Translations under genes and position numbers: made by a program | Shown here: positions 29,064 through 37,201 of the stretch, one piece after another | Layout of the letters: every line of letters starts with the position of its first letter | Position numbering within the stretch: the stretch's first letter is position 1 | Origin: Bacillus sp. OV166 | GTDB lineage: Bacteria; Bacillota; Bacilli; Bacillales; Cytobacillaceae | NCBI RefSeq assembly: GCF_900177675.1 | Contig: NZ_FXWM01000001.1 | Location: 1 to 64,000, forward strand | DNA: 64,000 bases | Direction: 5' to 3' | Notes under the pieces: model-generated | Databases searched by the model: none | Told to the model about the DNA's origin: nothing | Seen by the model: only the letters and a program-made list of their open reading frames with translations

Positions 29064-29285
29064 CTATTTTATCTTTTTATTCACTTTTTCCATTAATTCC
29101 TCTTCCGTTAATGCGGCAACCGGGCGGTTATTAACGAAGGCAAAGGTCTTTTTTCGGCCTGGTCCGCAATAGGATTGGCAGCCAATTTTCACTTCTGCAT
29201 CCGGATCCAGTTCTTTCAACCGAGGGATTAATGTCTTCAAATTCACGGCCTGACAATCATCACAAACGCGAAATTCATTGGACAT
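29064..29285 (-). CDS. DUF1450 small protein (YuzB-like)
   Basis: 73 residues with four cysteines: VCDDCQAVN near the N-terminus and [22 protein letters not shown], typical of the DUF1450 family. The two CxxC-like pairs suggest zinc or redox chemistry but no function is established. ATG with GAAAGGG about nine bases upstream. Sits between ywfO and rsfA, the place of ywzC in B. subtilis; I did not assign that symbol. Confidence 0.8.
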   Translation of the reverse strand: MSNEFRVCDDCQAVNLKTLIPRLKELDPDAEVKIGCQSYCGPGRKKTFAFVNNRPVAALTEEELMEKVNKKIK

Positions 29286-29558
29286 TTGTTACAACCCTTT
29301 CTTTTGTCACTCTCTATCTATATTTTATCCAGTTTGGATTACTTAAAACAACCGATTAACTCCTATGGTATTTTACATTTTCTTGTTTTCGATTGCAAGT
29401 TGCAATCTTTACTAAACTCGTGAAAAAAATCTACTATCCTTGCAACCATTTTGGTATAAAGGCTCATAAACTTGTCCATCCTAAGACTAGAACTTTTAAA
29501 AACTCGTCAAGATACATTGGCGGGTTCATCAAAAAAATTATTATAGGGAGTTGAAAAT
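29286..29558. other. Divergent intergenic region, DUF1450/rsfA
   Basis: 273 bp, AT-rich. Apart from a 15-base near-duplication (CGTCAAGATACATTG at 29506, echoing the rsfA coding start at 29567) I see no clear promoter of any standard class and no repeat element. Confidence 0.4.
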
Positions 29559-30350
29559 ATGAAAGTTCGTCAAGATGCATGGACAGATGAGAATGATTTG
29601 CTTTTAGCCGAGACTGTCCTTAGGCATGTAAGAGAAGGAAGTACCCAGCTGAACGCTTTTGAAGAAGTAGGCGACAAGCTTAATCGTACTTCTGCCGCGT
29701 GTGGGTTCAGATGGAATGCCGTCGTTCGCCACCGCTATGAAAAGGCACTACAGCTAGCTAAAAAGCAACGGAAACAAAGACAAAGAGTTTTAGGAAAAGA
29801 GCAGGGCGGCAAGAAGAAGCTGCTGTATAGTCCACCGCTCACGGGATCACCGGAGTTTGAAGCGATGCCAATGGAAGTTGAAATGCCGCTCGAAACTTCG
29901 TTTGAACTGCCAGATATGACGGCAGAAATGGCAGAAGAAAATTATGTAAAGCCTGCTGCTTCCGTCCAAACACAAGCGCCAGTTCAAGTACAGGCACCCG
30001 TTCAACCATCCGTCCAAACGTACCGCCAGGCAAATACCGCAGGGCTTTCGCTTGATTCGGTCATTACTTATTTGCAAAACTTTCATCATGCCAATCTGCA
30101 AAATGAAGCATTAAAAAGTGAGAATGAAAGATTGAAAAGAGAGCTGGCTGAGGTAAGGCGTCACAATGAAGAAATGTCAGCAAAAATCGCGGGGCTTGAG
30201 CAGAATACCGAAACCATTCAGGAAGATTACGAGACCTTAATGAAGATTATGAACCGCGCCCGCAAGCTTGTTTTATTTGAAGAAGAAGAAAGACCAGCGA
30301 CTAAATTCAAAATGGACCGTAACGGGAATCTTGAAAAAGTAGCAGAATAA
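29559..30350 (+). CDS. rsfA: Prespore transcription regulator RsfA
   Basis: 263 residues. The N-terminal Myb/SANT-like DNA-binding region ([22 protein letters not shown], then [16 protein letters not shown]) is followed by a basic stretch (KKQRKQRQR), a Pro/Gln-rich linker and a C-terminal coiled coil ([20 protein letters not shown] to [11 protein letters not shown]). RsfA in B. subtilis is made under sigma-F and adjusts forespore gene expression. AGGGAG is six bases before the ATG. CGTCAAGATRCAT occurs both at 29506 and across codons 4-8, a possible autoregulatory coincidence. A nested repeat follows the stop codon by one base. Confidence 0.9.
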   Translation: MKVRQDAWTDENDLLLAETVLRHVREGSTQLNAFEEVGDKLNRTSAACGFRWNAVVRHRYEKALQLAKKQRKQRQRVLGKEQGGKKKLLYSPPLTGSPEFEAMPMEVEMPLETSFELPDMTAEMAEENYVKPAASVQTQAPVQVQAPVQPSVQTYRQANTAGLSLDSVITYLQNFHHANLQNEALKSENERLKRELAEVRRHNEEMSAKIAGLEQNTETIQEDYETLMKIMNRARKLVLFEEEERPATKFKMDRNGNLEKVAE

Positions 30351-30628
30351 AGAAAAGCGGAAGAGCCCGTTTAGCGCACGACAGGACTGGAGCACTCCAA
30401 CTGAGATAAAAGGAAAATAGAAAAGCGCAAGCGCCTTGTCCAGGGGCGACAGGCATAAGACGAGCTGGCTTGAAGGTTGCTTTTTAACCTTCAGGACGGA
30501 TTGGCTTATGACCCCGAGCCCCTAGGCGCTGAAGCTAGACAACACGGAAAGCGTTAGCGCATTCGTGCTTGACATATCGTAGGGCGGAGGACGAAGTACA
30601 CTAGCCGTTGGGCTCTATAGCTAGACAG
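30351..30628 (+). repeat. Type A repeat split by a type B repeat
   Basis: Outer type A: GAAAAGCGGAAGAGCCC (one base after the rsfA stop) to CTAGACAG at 30628. Inner type B: about 30419-30541, GAAAAGCGCAAGCGCC to GAAGCTAGACA. The outer text reads GATAAAAGGAAA before and ACACGGAAAGCG after the insert; uninterrupted copies read GATAAAGGAAACACGGAGAGCG, so the insertion point is fixed to within two bases. No long target duplication is visible. It fills most of the 370-bp gap. Confidence 0.92.
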
Positions 30629-30682
30629 AAAACAGAGTTAATAGAATAGGGAGAAGAGCAAACGCACAACATCTCTTTGAAT

Positions 30683-30722
30683 AAAAGCCGCAATTCCACT
30701 TGGGTGGGATTTGCGGCTTTTT
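30683..30722. terminator. Bidirectional terminator rsfA/lipL
   Basis: AAAAGCCGCAA pairs with TTGCGGCTTTT across an 16-base interior; flanked by A- and T-runs and abutting the lipL stop codon. Confidence 0.85.
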
Positions 30723-31551
30723 ACATGGCGGCGATTTTTTCATTACGATCAATGACCCTTTGATAATAACCGGGAAATAACGCCAGCTCATAGTCATTCA
30801 ATGGCCCAGCATATAAAAATTCACTATTTTCCTTTAACTGGTTTAATAGACGGAGCATTACATCGCCGATAGTCAAATCGGTCCCAAGCAATTCCGCAAG
30901 TGATGCCATGACAGCAGGGACAATTTCCGGATAGGCAAATTTTGTTTTTTCCTCTTGTTTTGCTAGTTTGTAAAATTGCCTGACCAGCTCGGCCCGTTTT
31001 TGACCGCTGCCATTCACACAAAGATAAATCTGGACAGCAACCCCTTTTTTAAGACGGCGCTGAGAGATACCGGCAAACTTTTTCCCATCGATACTTAGGT
31101 CGTAACTTCCTGGGCAATAAGAGCCGATAATTTCCCTGGCCTCAATCTGGTGCGGGAAGTCCGCAAACATGTTTTGAATGAGCTGCCACATCGTTTCATA
31201 GCCGCGATTAATATCAATTCCTTTTTCCGCTTCTGGAAAAATTAACGAAACGTTTAGGACGCCTTCATCCAGGACGACAGCGAGGCCGCCGGAATTTCTA
31301 ACAATCGACTGATAGCCTTGCTCCTGAAGAAATTGAATGCCTGCTTGTAAAAATGGCAATTTGGTATCCTGGATGCCGAGGACGATGGTATTGTGGTGGA
31401 CCCATGTCCGTGCGGTTGCCGGTGCCTGCCCCGATCCGACCGATGCACACAGGGTATCATCCGTTCCAAACGATTGTAATGCTTGAAAATGAATGCCAAC
31501 AGCGGATTGATCGATGATTCGCCATTGCGGTTGATGTAGTAACCCTTCCAT
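30721..31551 (-). CDS. lipL: Octanoyl-[GcvH]:protein N-octanoyltransferase LipL
   Basis: Amidotransferase that moves octanoyl from GcvH to E2 subunits in the Bacillus lipoate pathway (LipM, GcvH, LipA, LipL). 276 residues in the biotin/lipoate ligase fold. Nucleophile Cys146 in [21 protein letters not shown], with the Lys near 158; [20 protein letters not shown] is the conserved core. AAGGAG is eight bases before the ATG. Neighbouring pta and rsfA are as for ywfL in B. subtilis, which separates it from LipM. Confidence 0.9.
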   Translation of the reverse strand: MEGLLHQPQWRIIDQSAVGIHFQALQSFGTDDTLCASVGSGQAPATARTWVHHNTIVLGIQDTKLPFLQAGIQFLQEQGYQSIVRNSGGLAVVLDEGVLNVSLIFPEAEKGIDINRGYETMWQLIQNMFADFPHQIEAREIIGSYCPGSYDLSIDGKKFAGISQRRLKKGVAVQIYLCVNGSGQKRAELVRQFYKLAKQEEKTKFAYPEIVPAVMASLAELLGTDLTIGDVMLRLLNQLKENSEFLYAGPLNDYELALFPGYYQRVIDRNEKIAAM

Positions 31552-31645
31552 TTGAGTAACTCCTTACTGATTTGATAGGCTTATTTTAACAAAAAGAAGG
31601 AAAATAAAACAGATTGGACCTCGTTCGGTCACTAAAGCGGCTTTT

Positions 31646-31741
31646 CATTTACCGTTGGAGCCACTTTTTTTGACTGCATTCGGTAAATGTAACCCTTTTT
31701 CATTTACCGCCGCGGCTTATTTTCACTCTTTTCAGTAAATA
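31646..31741. repeat. Two CATTTACCG...CGGTAAATG units
   Basis: Unit 1: CATTTACCG (31646) to CGGTAAATG (31681-31689). Unit 2: CATTTACCG (31701) to CAGTAAATA (31733-31741). The starts are 55 bp apart and the unit interiors are T-rich (CCACTTTTTTTGACT and TTATTTTCACTC). Each unit is itself an inverted repeat. It lies between lipL and pta. Confidence 0.55.
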
Positions 31742-31780
31742 CAGTACTCTTCTTTTATCAATAAAATATTTACAATCACT

Positions 31781-31807
31781 AAAAAAGCCAGCCCACCACC
31801 CGTGGAC
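31781..31807 (-). terminator. pta terminator
   Basis: On the minus strand GTCCAC and GTGGGC (one G-U) form a short stem with loop GGGTG, followed by CTGG and TTTTTT. Modest stem, good U-run. Confidence 0.55.
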
Positions 31808-31825
31808 CAGCCATTCTCAAACCTC

Positions 31826-32797
31826 TTATAATCCTTGCGCCGCTGTAATTAACGCCAGTTTGTAGACGTCTTCTTCATTACAACCGCGTGATAGATCGTT
31901 TACTGGTGCATTTAAGCCCTGTAAAATCGGTCCGACCGCTTCAAAGCCGCCTAAGCGCTGTGCAATTTTATAGCCGATATTTCCTGCTTCAAGGCTAGGA
32001 AAGATGAACACATTTGCATCCCCTTGCAGCGGTGAATTCGGTGCCTTACTTTTTGCAACAGACGGAACAAACGCTGCATCAAACTGAAACTCTCCGTCCA
32101 AGACAAGTGATGGGTCACGACGCTTGGCTTCTTCGACTGCCGCAGCCACTCGTTCCGTTTCCGGTGATTTTGCTGAACCCTTCGTCGAAAAACTGAGCAT
32201 CGCAATGCGCGGTTCGATATCAAACATATTGGCTGTCTTCGCGCTTTCAATCGCAATTTCAGCTAAATCATTGCTGTCTGGTGAAATATTAATCGCACAA
32301 TCGGCGAACACATACTTTTCATCCTCACGAACCATGATGAACACACCCGACGTTTTCTTTACGCCTTCTTTTGTCTTGATAATCTGTAACGCAGGGCGCA
32401 CCGTATCCGCTGTGGAGTGGGCCGCACCGCTGACAAGGCCGTGTGCTTTATTTAAATAAACAAGCATCGTGCCGAAATAGTTTCCATCATGCAATATTTT
32501 CCGGGCATTCTCTTCGGTTACTTTCCCTTTGCGGCGGTCCACAAACGCAGCCACAAGTTCGTCCATGCCTGCAAAGCTCGCAGGGTCATAAATTTCCGCA
32601 TCGTCGAGCGATACGCCAACCTCTGCCGCTTTGGCCTGAACCTGTTCGATGTTGCCAATCAAGATCGGTGTCATTAATTTTTCTGAAGCCAAACGACCTG
32701 CAGCTCTGACAATCCGTTCGTCTAATCCTTCTGGAAAAACGATTCTCAATTCACGTCCAGAAACTTTTTGCTTTAATCCCTCAAATAAATCACTCAC
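31826..32797 (-). CDS. pta: Phosphate acetyltransferase
   Basis: Interconverts acetyl-CoA and acetyl phosphate in overflow metabolism. 323 residues, single-domain short Pta. Conserved features: VFPEGLDERIVRAAGRL at the start, VSGAAHSTADTVRPALQIIKT in the middle, MLSFSTKGSAKSPETERV, and NVFIFPSLEAGNIGYKIAQR near the C-terminus. A TTGAAA-16-TATGCT promoter lies upstream. Synteny with lipL and hemQ as in B. subtilis. ackA is not in the window. Confidence 0.96.
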   Translation of the reverse strand: MSDLFEGLKQKVSGRELRIVFPEGLDERIVRAAGRLASEKLMTPILIGNIEQVQAKAAEVGVSLDDAEIYDPASFAGMDELVAAFVDRRKGKVTEENARKILHDGNYFGTMLVYLNKAHGLVSGAAHSTADTVRPALQIIKTKEGVKKTSGVFIMVREDEKYVFADCAINISPDSNDLAEIAIESAKTANMFDIEPRIAMLSFSTKGSAKSPETERVAAAVEEAKRRDPSLVLDGEFQFDAAFVPSVAKSKAPNSPLQGDANVFIFPSLEAGNIGYKIAQRLGGFEAVGPILQGLNAPVNDLSRGCNEEDVYKLALITAAQGL

Positions 32798-32831
32798 GAC
32801 TAAAATCCTCCCTTAATAAACCTACCTAATT

Positions 32832-32859
32832 AGCATACTTTACCTTTTTTAAATTTCAA
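32832..32859 (-). promoter_or_regulatory. pta promoter
   Basis: On the minus strand TTGAAA (32854-32859), 16 bases, TATGCT (32832-32837), about 35 bases before the pta start. I saw no convincing cre site above it. Confidence 0.5.
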
Positions 32860-33045
32860 GGATATCACTCACACCAGCTAAAAGTTTATCTTTTCAAAAA
32901 ATTACACTCTAGGTTTTAGAATTTACTTTTTCCCATAAAAATATCCATTTGCCTATTTAGAAAGGTTTATTCGCGCGCCACTGGGTCAAACTATGATATA
33001 GTAATGAATGTAAATAAGAAGAATGATTATTTAGGAGTGATTATA

Positions 33046-33789
33046 ATGAGTGAAGCAGCAGTAACGCTTGATGGCTGGTATTGCCTCCATGATTTCCGTA
33101 CCGTTGATTGGACAACTTGGAAAATGCTCCCTAGTGACGAGCGACAAGCAGCGATCCACGAGTTTTTAAGTCTAGTTGAGAAGTGGAATGCTACACAGGA
33201 ACGTAAAGAAGGCAGCCATGCTTTATATACAATCGTTGGTCAAAAGGCAGATTTTATGATGATGATTCTGCGTCCAACAATGGAAGAACTAAACCAAATT
33301 GAAACCGAATTCAATAAAACAAGATTGGCTGAATTTACGATGCCTGCCCATTCGTATGTTTCAGTGGTCGAGTTAAGTAACTATTTACCTGCAGGTGAGG
33401 ATCCATACCAAAATCCGCAAATTTTAGCCCGTCTGTACCCGACGCTGCCTAAAACCAAATATGTCTGCTTCTATCCAATGGATAAGAAACGCGAGGGCAA
33501 CGATAACTGGTACATGCTGCCGATGGACGAGCGCAAAAGCTTGATGCGCAGTCACGGAATGATTGGTCGTACATACGCTGGTAAAGTAAAGCAAATTATC
33601 ACGGGCTCCGTTGGTTTTGATGATTATGAATGGGGCGTTACTTTGTTTGCGGAGGATGTCCTTCAATTTAAAAAGCTTGTCTATGAAATGCGTTTTGATG
33701 AAGTAAGTGCTCGATACGGAGAATTCGGCTCATTCTTTGTTGGAAACCTTCTAGAAGAAGAACGCGCGGCTAATTTCTTACATGTTTAA
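33046..33789 (+). CDS. hemQ: Coproheme decarboxylase HemQ
   Basis: Peroxide-dependent decarboxylation of coproheme III to heme b, the last step of the Gram-positive coproporphyrin pathway. 247 residues of chlorite-dismutase fold. Visible key residues: Tyr143 in [11 protein letters not shown] (catalytic Tyr, 145 in Geobacillus) and proximal His170 in RSHGMIGR. Start set at the ATG at 33046 (TTAGGAGTG nine bases upstream); the upstream 14 codons are leader. Divergent from pta. Confidence 0.95.
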   Translation: MSEAAVTLDGWYCLHDFRTVDWTTWKMLPSDERQAAIHEFLSLVEKWNATQERKEGSHALYTIVGQKADFMMMILRPTMEELNQIETEFNKTRLAEFTMPAHSYVSVVELSNYLPAGEDPYQNPQILARLYPTLPKTKYVCFYPMDKKREGNDNWYMLPMDERKSLMRSHGMIGRTYAGKVKQIITGSVGFDDYEWGVTLFAEDVLQFKKLVYEMRFDEVSARYGEFGSFFVGNLLEEERAANFLHV

Positions 33790-33794
33790 TTTAT

Positions 33795-33827
33795 AAAAAG
33801 TTCTCAGCTTCGGCTGGGGACTTTTTT
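33795..33827 (+). terminator. hemQ terminator
   Basis: AAAAGTTCTCAGC-TTCG-GCTGGGGACTTTTTT: a stable TTCG tetraloop hairpin with a T-run, directly after hemQ. Confidence 0.88.
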
Positions 33828-33850
33828 GCTGTTTCTCCCCCATTAGCTAG

Positions 33851-33879
33851 TCATATTCCGCTCCATGTGCTCATACTAT
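33851..33879 (+). promoter_or_regulatory. Sigma-E-type promoter of gerQ
   Basis: TCATATT (33851-33857), exactly 14 bases, CATACTAT (33872-33879). This fits the mother-cell sigma-E consensus KMATATT-N14-CATACANT except for one base in the -10. gerQ is a sigma-E gene in B. subtilis. Confidence 0.65.
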
Positions 33880-34021
33880 TTAAACAGCGAGTCTAAGAAA
33901 GAACGCCACTAATCTCAAGTGGGAAAAGTTTATTTTTCTCCGTTGGAACATATTTGGGATTGAGGGAGTATTAATAGGATGTTGGGCCACTCGTTTAATT
34001 CACTTTTTAGGAGGGAAAAAG

Positions 34022-34489
34022 ATGAATCAATACTACAATCCACAGGGATTTCAGCCTTATACTGGAGCGGCAGAGCAACAACAGAGAGTTCAAGGGATGC
34101 CGGGGGGCGGGCAAAGCTTTTATCCCGCACCTGGTGCACAAGGATTCCCGCAATTTCCACCAGCCGGGGCAGGACCAGGGGCACCTTCAGGGCAAACACC
34201 AGGCCAGCTGCCAATTGAGCAGTCATACATCGAAAATATTTTACGCTTAAATAAAGGAAAATTGTGCACTGTGTTTGCCACCTTTGAGGGCAATAATAAA
34301 TGGAATGCGAAAGAATTTACAGGGATTATTGAAGCGGCAGGAAGAGACCATGTGATCTTAAGCGACCCACAATCCGGGACCCGTTGGCTTATCCCAATGG
34401 TTGCTGTCGATTATATTCAATTCCCAGAAGAAATCGAGTATGAATATCCATATGGCAGTTCCCCGCCAGCTACTTACCCGCCAAGATAA
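34022..34489 (+). CDS. gerQ: Spore coat protein GerQ
   Basis: Spore coat/cortex-region protein needed to place the lytic enzyme CwlJ, 155 residues. The N-terminal 60-70 residues are Gln/Pro/Gly-rich low complexity (QQQRVQGMPGGGQSFYP, FPPAGAGPGAP). The conserved C-terminal domain holds QSYIENILRLNKGKLCTVFATFEGNN and SGTRWLIPMVAVDYIQF. AGGAGG lies seven bases before the ATG. B. subtilis GerQ is crosslinked by transglutaminase through lysines at its extreme N-terminus; this protein starts MNQYYNPQGF and has no Lys before the conserved domain. Confidence 0.9.
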   Translation: MNQYYNPQGFQPYTGAAEQQQRVQGMPGGGQSFYPAPGAQGFPQFPPAGAGPGAPSGQTPGQLPIEQSYIENILRLNKGKLCTVFATFEGNNKWNAKEFTGIIEAAGRDHVILSDPQSGTRWLIPMVAVDYIQFPEEIEYEYPYGSSPPATYPPR

Positions 34490-34503
34490 ACGATTTTCTT
34501 GCG

Positions 34504-34536
34504 AACACCAATTGACCATCAATTGGTGTTTTATTT
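34504..34536 (+). terminator. gerQ terminator
   Basis: AACACCAATTG and CAATTGGTGTT form an 11-bp perfect stem with loop ACCAT, followed by TTATTTTTT. Confidence 0.88.
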
Positions 34537-34542
34537 TTTCGA

Positions 34543-34586
34543 GGTAAAAAAAGGCATTGGGAGCGCCGCCACCCAATGCCTTACTT
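34543..34586 (-). terminator. ywdK terminator
   Basis: On the minus strand AAGGCATTGGG and CCCAATGCCTT pair around a GC-rich loop, followed by TTTTTT; it abuts the ywdK stop codon. Confidence 0.85.
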
Positions 34587-34590
34587 TCAA

Positions 34591-34965
34591 TTACAGATGT
34601 TTAACCGCTCCAACCACCATAAGGATCCAGGCTGCTAAGAAGCATACCCCGCCGATTGGTGTAATCGCCCCTAAGATGCCAATCTTCGTCAAGCTCAATA
34701 CATACAAACTGCCGCTAAAAAAGATAATACCGGCCAGCATTAACCATCCTGACCAAGTGAATTGCGGGCTGGCGGCGGCTACTTTACCAATCAGCAGCCC
34801 GATCATTAATATACCTATCGCGTGGAACATTTGATAGGTGACCCCTGTTTTCCAAATATCTAAATAATGTGCATCCAGTTTGTCTTTTAACCCATGGGCA
34901 CCAAAGGCACCCAGCGCAACCGCTATAAAGGCATTGATGGCCCCTACAATAATAAATGCTTTCAT
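34591..34965 (-). CDS. ywdK: DUF423 membrane protein YwdK
   Basis: 124 residues, four hydrophobic helices, DUF423 family (GAINAFIAVALGAFGAHGLKD at the start, TYQMFHAIGILMIGLL, FSGSLYVLSLT and ITPIGGVCFLAAWILM). Function unknown. AGGAGGAG is about eight bases before the ATG. It begins 19 bases after ywdI and is likely cotranscribed with it. Confidence 0.88.
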   Translation of the reverse strand: MKAFIIVGAINAFIAVALGAFGAHGLKDKLDAHYLDIWKTGVTYQMFHAIGILMIGLLIGKVAAASPQFTWSGWLMLAGIIFFSGSLYVLSLTKIGILGAITPIGGVCFLAAWILMVVGAVKHL

Positions 34966-34984
34966 CTATAAATCTCCTCCTCTG

Positions 34985-35305
34985 TTAAAAATCAAATAAT
35001 GAATCCCCATTTGCTTCGTCTTCCATGTCGAGTTTCTTAGGCTGCTGTAATGTTGGTGCTTGTTGAACGATTGGTTGGTTCATTACAGGCTGTTGGTAAG
35101 CCTGGAACGAGATGGCAGGTTGAACTGCAGGCATTGGGGCTGCCGGAACCTCGCTTGTCAGTGACGGTTTTTCGTCTAGCAGCAACTCGCATAATATTTT
35201 AATAGAGTAAACTTTTTCCCGCAAGCTTTCTTCCTTCGTGCTGGTTTTCGCAAGCTTCAATTCTGCTTCTATTTTCGTTAATAGTTTTTGGACGGATATA
35301 TTCAC
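34985..35305 (-). CDS. ywdI: YwdI family protein (DUF5327)
   Basis: 106 residues. The N-terminal half is helical (SVQKLLTKIEAELKLAKTST, REKVYSIKILCELLLDE); the middle is Pro/Gln-rich low complexity and the C-terminus acidic (MEDEANGDSLFDF). This matches YwdI of B. subtilis in position and pattern. Function unknown. Precedes ywdK. Confidence 0.8.
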   Translation of the reverse strand: MNISVQKLLTKIEAELKLAKTSTKEESLREKVYSIKILCELLLDEKPSLTSEVPAAPMPAVQPAISFQAYQQPVMNQPIVQQAPTLQQPKKLDMEDEANGDSLFDF

Positions 35306-35412
35306 TTATCAAGCACCTCAAATTTCAGTCTCGTTTCTATTCTACATGAGTATGACCTTTTTTTCGAAAAATTAGCCCGAGAGATTCGCAGACACTTCGA
35401 CATAATCTCCAT

Positions 35413-35428
35413 TGTTTCACGTGAAACA
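35413..35428. other. parS site (Spo0J/ParB binding)
   Basis: TGTTTCACGTGAAACA is a perfect 16-bp palindrome and fits the B. subtilis parS consensus TGTTNCACGTGAAACA. It lies in the 175-bp gap between ywdI and moeB. B. subtilis carries outlying parS sites at roughly 330-334 degrees, about where this gene order lies, so the site may be positionally conserved. Confidence 0.9.
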
Positions 35429-35480
35429 CCTCGAATGTTGACAAAGAAAAACCCGTACCACTAAAGGTACAGGTCATAGC

Positions 35481-36500
35481 TTACCCTAAGATCCTCTGGT
35501 AAATCGATTTGGCATGGGTCAAATCCTTTGTCCCGTGAATAAGGGCACGGCCATCTTGAAAAATAACGATCCGTTCTTCGCCCATTTCAACCGACACCAA
35601 ATACGGGTTGCCCTTCACCACATATCCAAGTGTACTAAGTTGTCCAGCAAGACGTTCCAACGATATCTCCCCTTGGGTCGAAGGGCGGATTTGGACCGTG
35701 TCGCGGCCGCACAGGACCGTTGTTTTCGTCATATTTTCATGATCAAGATATGGATACGTCCGTTCCTCGCCGCACGACAAGCAGCCGGCAAACTTCGCCT
35801 TCGACATCTTTAAGCTTGTATATTGATTTCTCCATAAATCAAAGCTGACAAACGAAGTCCGCACCGCGTCCCAATCCTCGACTAACATCTTCATCGCTTC
35901 CGCTGTCTGATGGGCGATTACCATTTGCACGGCAGGAGAGATAATTCCGCCCGTATCACAGGTCATCCCCTGAAGCGGAATCGAGCGCAACAGGCAATTT
36001 AAACAGGGAGTTTTCCCTGGAATCATCGAAAACGTCATTCCAAAGCTGCCAACGCAGGCCCCATAGATCCACGGGACCTGGTATTTTTGTGAGACATCAT
36101 TCATCGCCATCCGTGTTTCGAAATTATCCGTCGCATCTATCATCACATCGACACCAAGGATAAGTTCCTCGAGCAATTCAGGGGTGGCATCACCGATAAT
36201 TGAAATCACTTCCACATCGGAGTTAATCGCACGCAAGCGTTTTTCTGCCGCCGCAGCCTTTGGAAGTTTCTCGGCGACATCTTCTTCGGTATAGAGCTGC
36301 TGGCGCTGCAGATTGCTGGCCTCAACATAATCTCGGTCAATTATCGTAATCTTGCCAACGCCGGCCCGGGTCAACACCTCCGCACTGCCTGACCCTAACG
36401 CCCCCGCGCCGATAATCAGTACATGCTTAGTGCTAATCTTAGCTTGTCCCTCCTTGCCAATCCCAGGAAAGAGGACTTGCCGTGAATACCGTTCATTCAT
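35481..36500 (-). CDS. moeB: ThiF/MoeB adenylyltransferase
   Basis: Adenylates the C-terminal Gly-Gly of MoaD so that it can be loaded with sulfur for molybdopterin. 339 residues. ATP loop GAGALGSGSAEVL at 31-43, DRDYVEASNLQRQ, zinc cysteines C166/C169 (CLNC) and C240/C243 (CLSC), and Cys181 in MTCDTGGI. The C-terminal 90 residues (TVLCGRDTVQIRPS onward) are an added domain seen in Bacillus ThiF-type proteins rather than a rhodanese. Follows moaD by five bases, confirming the partner. Confidence 0.92.
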   Translation of the reverse strand: MNERYSRQVLFPGIGKEGQAKISTKHVLIIGAGALGSGSAEVLTRAGVGKITIIDRDYVEASNLQRQQLYTEEDVAEKLPKAAAAEKRLRAINSDVEVISIIGDATPELLEELILGVDVMIDATDNFETRMAMNDVSQKYQVPWIYGACVGSFGMTFSMIPGKTPCLNCLLRSIPLQGMTCDTGGIISPAVQMVIAHQTAEAMKMLVEDWDAVRTSFVSFDLWRNQYTSLKMSKAKFAGCLSCGEERTYPYLDHENMTKTTVLCGRDTVQIRPSTQGEISLERLAGQLSTLGYVVKGNPYLVSVEMGEERIVIFQDGRALIHGTKDLTHAKSIYQRILG

Positions 36501-36505
36501 GATGA

Positions 36506-36739
36506 TCAGCCCCCGCTTACTGGCGGAATAAAAGCAATTTCATCACCATCTCGAATGATTTCGTCGTTCGAGGCAAATTCTTCATTGACTGCAGTCATCA
36601 CGGTGTCCATTTTCGGCAGGTTATATTTTGCCGATAACTCCGCTTTTAATTCTGCCACCGTTTTTCCACTGGCATCGACGGAAAGAAACTCTTCGCCGAC
36701 CGCGTCACGTAAATGGGCAAAAAATAGCACCTTATTCAT
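36506..36739 (-). CDS. moaD: Molybdopterin synthase small subunit MoaD
   Basis: 77-residue ubiquitin-like sulfur carrier: VLFFAHLRDAVGEEFLSVD at the start, DEIAFIPPVSGG at the end. The C-terminal Gly-Gly is the site of thiocarboxylation. Overlaps the end of moaE by eight bases (translational coupling) and precedes moeB. Confidence 0.95.
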   Translation of the reverse strand: MNKVLFFAHLRDAVGEEFLSVDASGKTVAELKAELSAKYNLPKMDTVMTAVNEEFASNDEIIRDGDEIAFIPPVSGG

Positions 36740-37196
36740 TTAAGTCACTCTCCTCGGGCTTGCCGCTTGGGTAGGCGACGGTTTCCAGCTGATTGCCCAT
36801 CCATGCTTCGCCTTCCTCCCAATGCTCTTTCTTCCAGATCGGGACGATTTCTTTGATCCGTTCAATCGCATAGCGGTTGGCTTCATAGGCATCGGCACGG
36901 TGCGGCGTCGAGACAGCAATGACCACCGCTACATCCGTTATATCTAAACGGCCGACTCGGTGGGTGATCGCAACGCATGAACCTTCCCAGCGCTGTTCAA
37001 TTTCCTGGCCAATTTGCTCAAGCTTCTTCACAGCCATCGCTTCGTACGCTTCATAGATTAAGAACAACGTTTTTTTACCCTTCGTTAATTCCCGTACGGT
37101 ACCGATAAACGTCGTAATCGCACCGGCTTCGCGCTGGACCACCTTATCAATTACTGCTTGAATATCGATTGGTTCCTTTGATATTTGATACATCAT
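36732..37196 (-). CDS. moaE: Molybdopterin synthase large subunit MoaE
   Basis: Inserts two sulfurs from MoaD into precursor Z (cPMP). 154 residues from the ATG at 37196, with GAGGTG eight bases upstream. Family motifs: GAITTFIGTVRELTKGK, ITHRVGRLDITDVAVVIAVS, HRADAYEANRYAIERIKEIVPIWKKEHW (catalytic Lys). The start lies seven bases after the upstream stop. moaA, moaB and moaC are not in this window. Confidence 0.95.
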   Translation of the reverse strand: MMYQISKEPIDIQAVIDKVVQREAGAITTFIGTVRELTKGKKTLFLIYEAYEAMAVKKLEQIGQEIEQRWEGSCVAITHRVGRLDITDVAVVIAVSTPHRADAYEANRYAIERIKEIVPIWKKEHWEEGEAWMGNQLETVAYPSGKPEESDLNE

Positions 37197-37201
37197 CCTG
37201 A

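Noticed and set aside
29506..29581. RsfA autoregulatory site from the CGTCAAGATRCAT near-duplication
   Set aside because: Only one copy is outside the gene and the second is coding; too short to distinguish from chance.
30419..30541. Small regulatory RNA gene
   Set aside because: The hairpin structure is fully explained by its membership of the type B repeat family; no separate promoter is seen.
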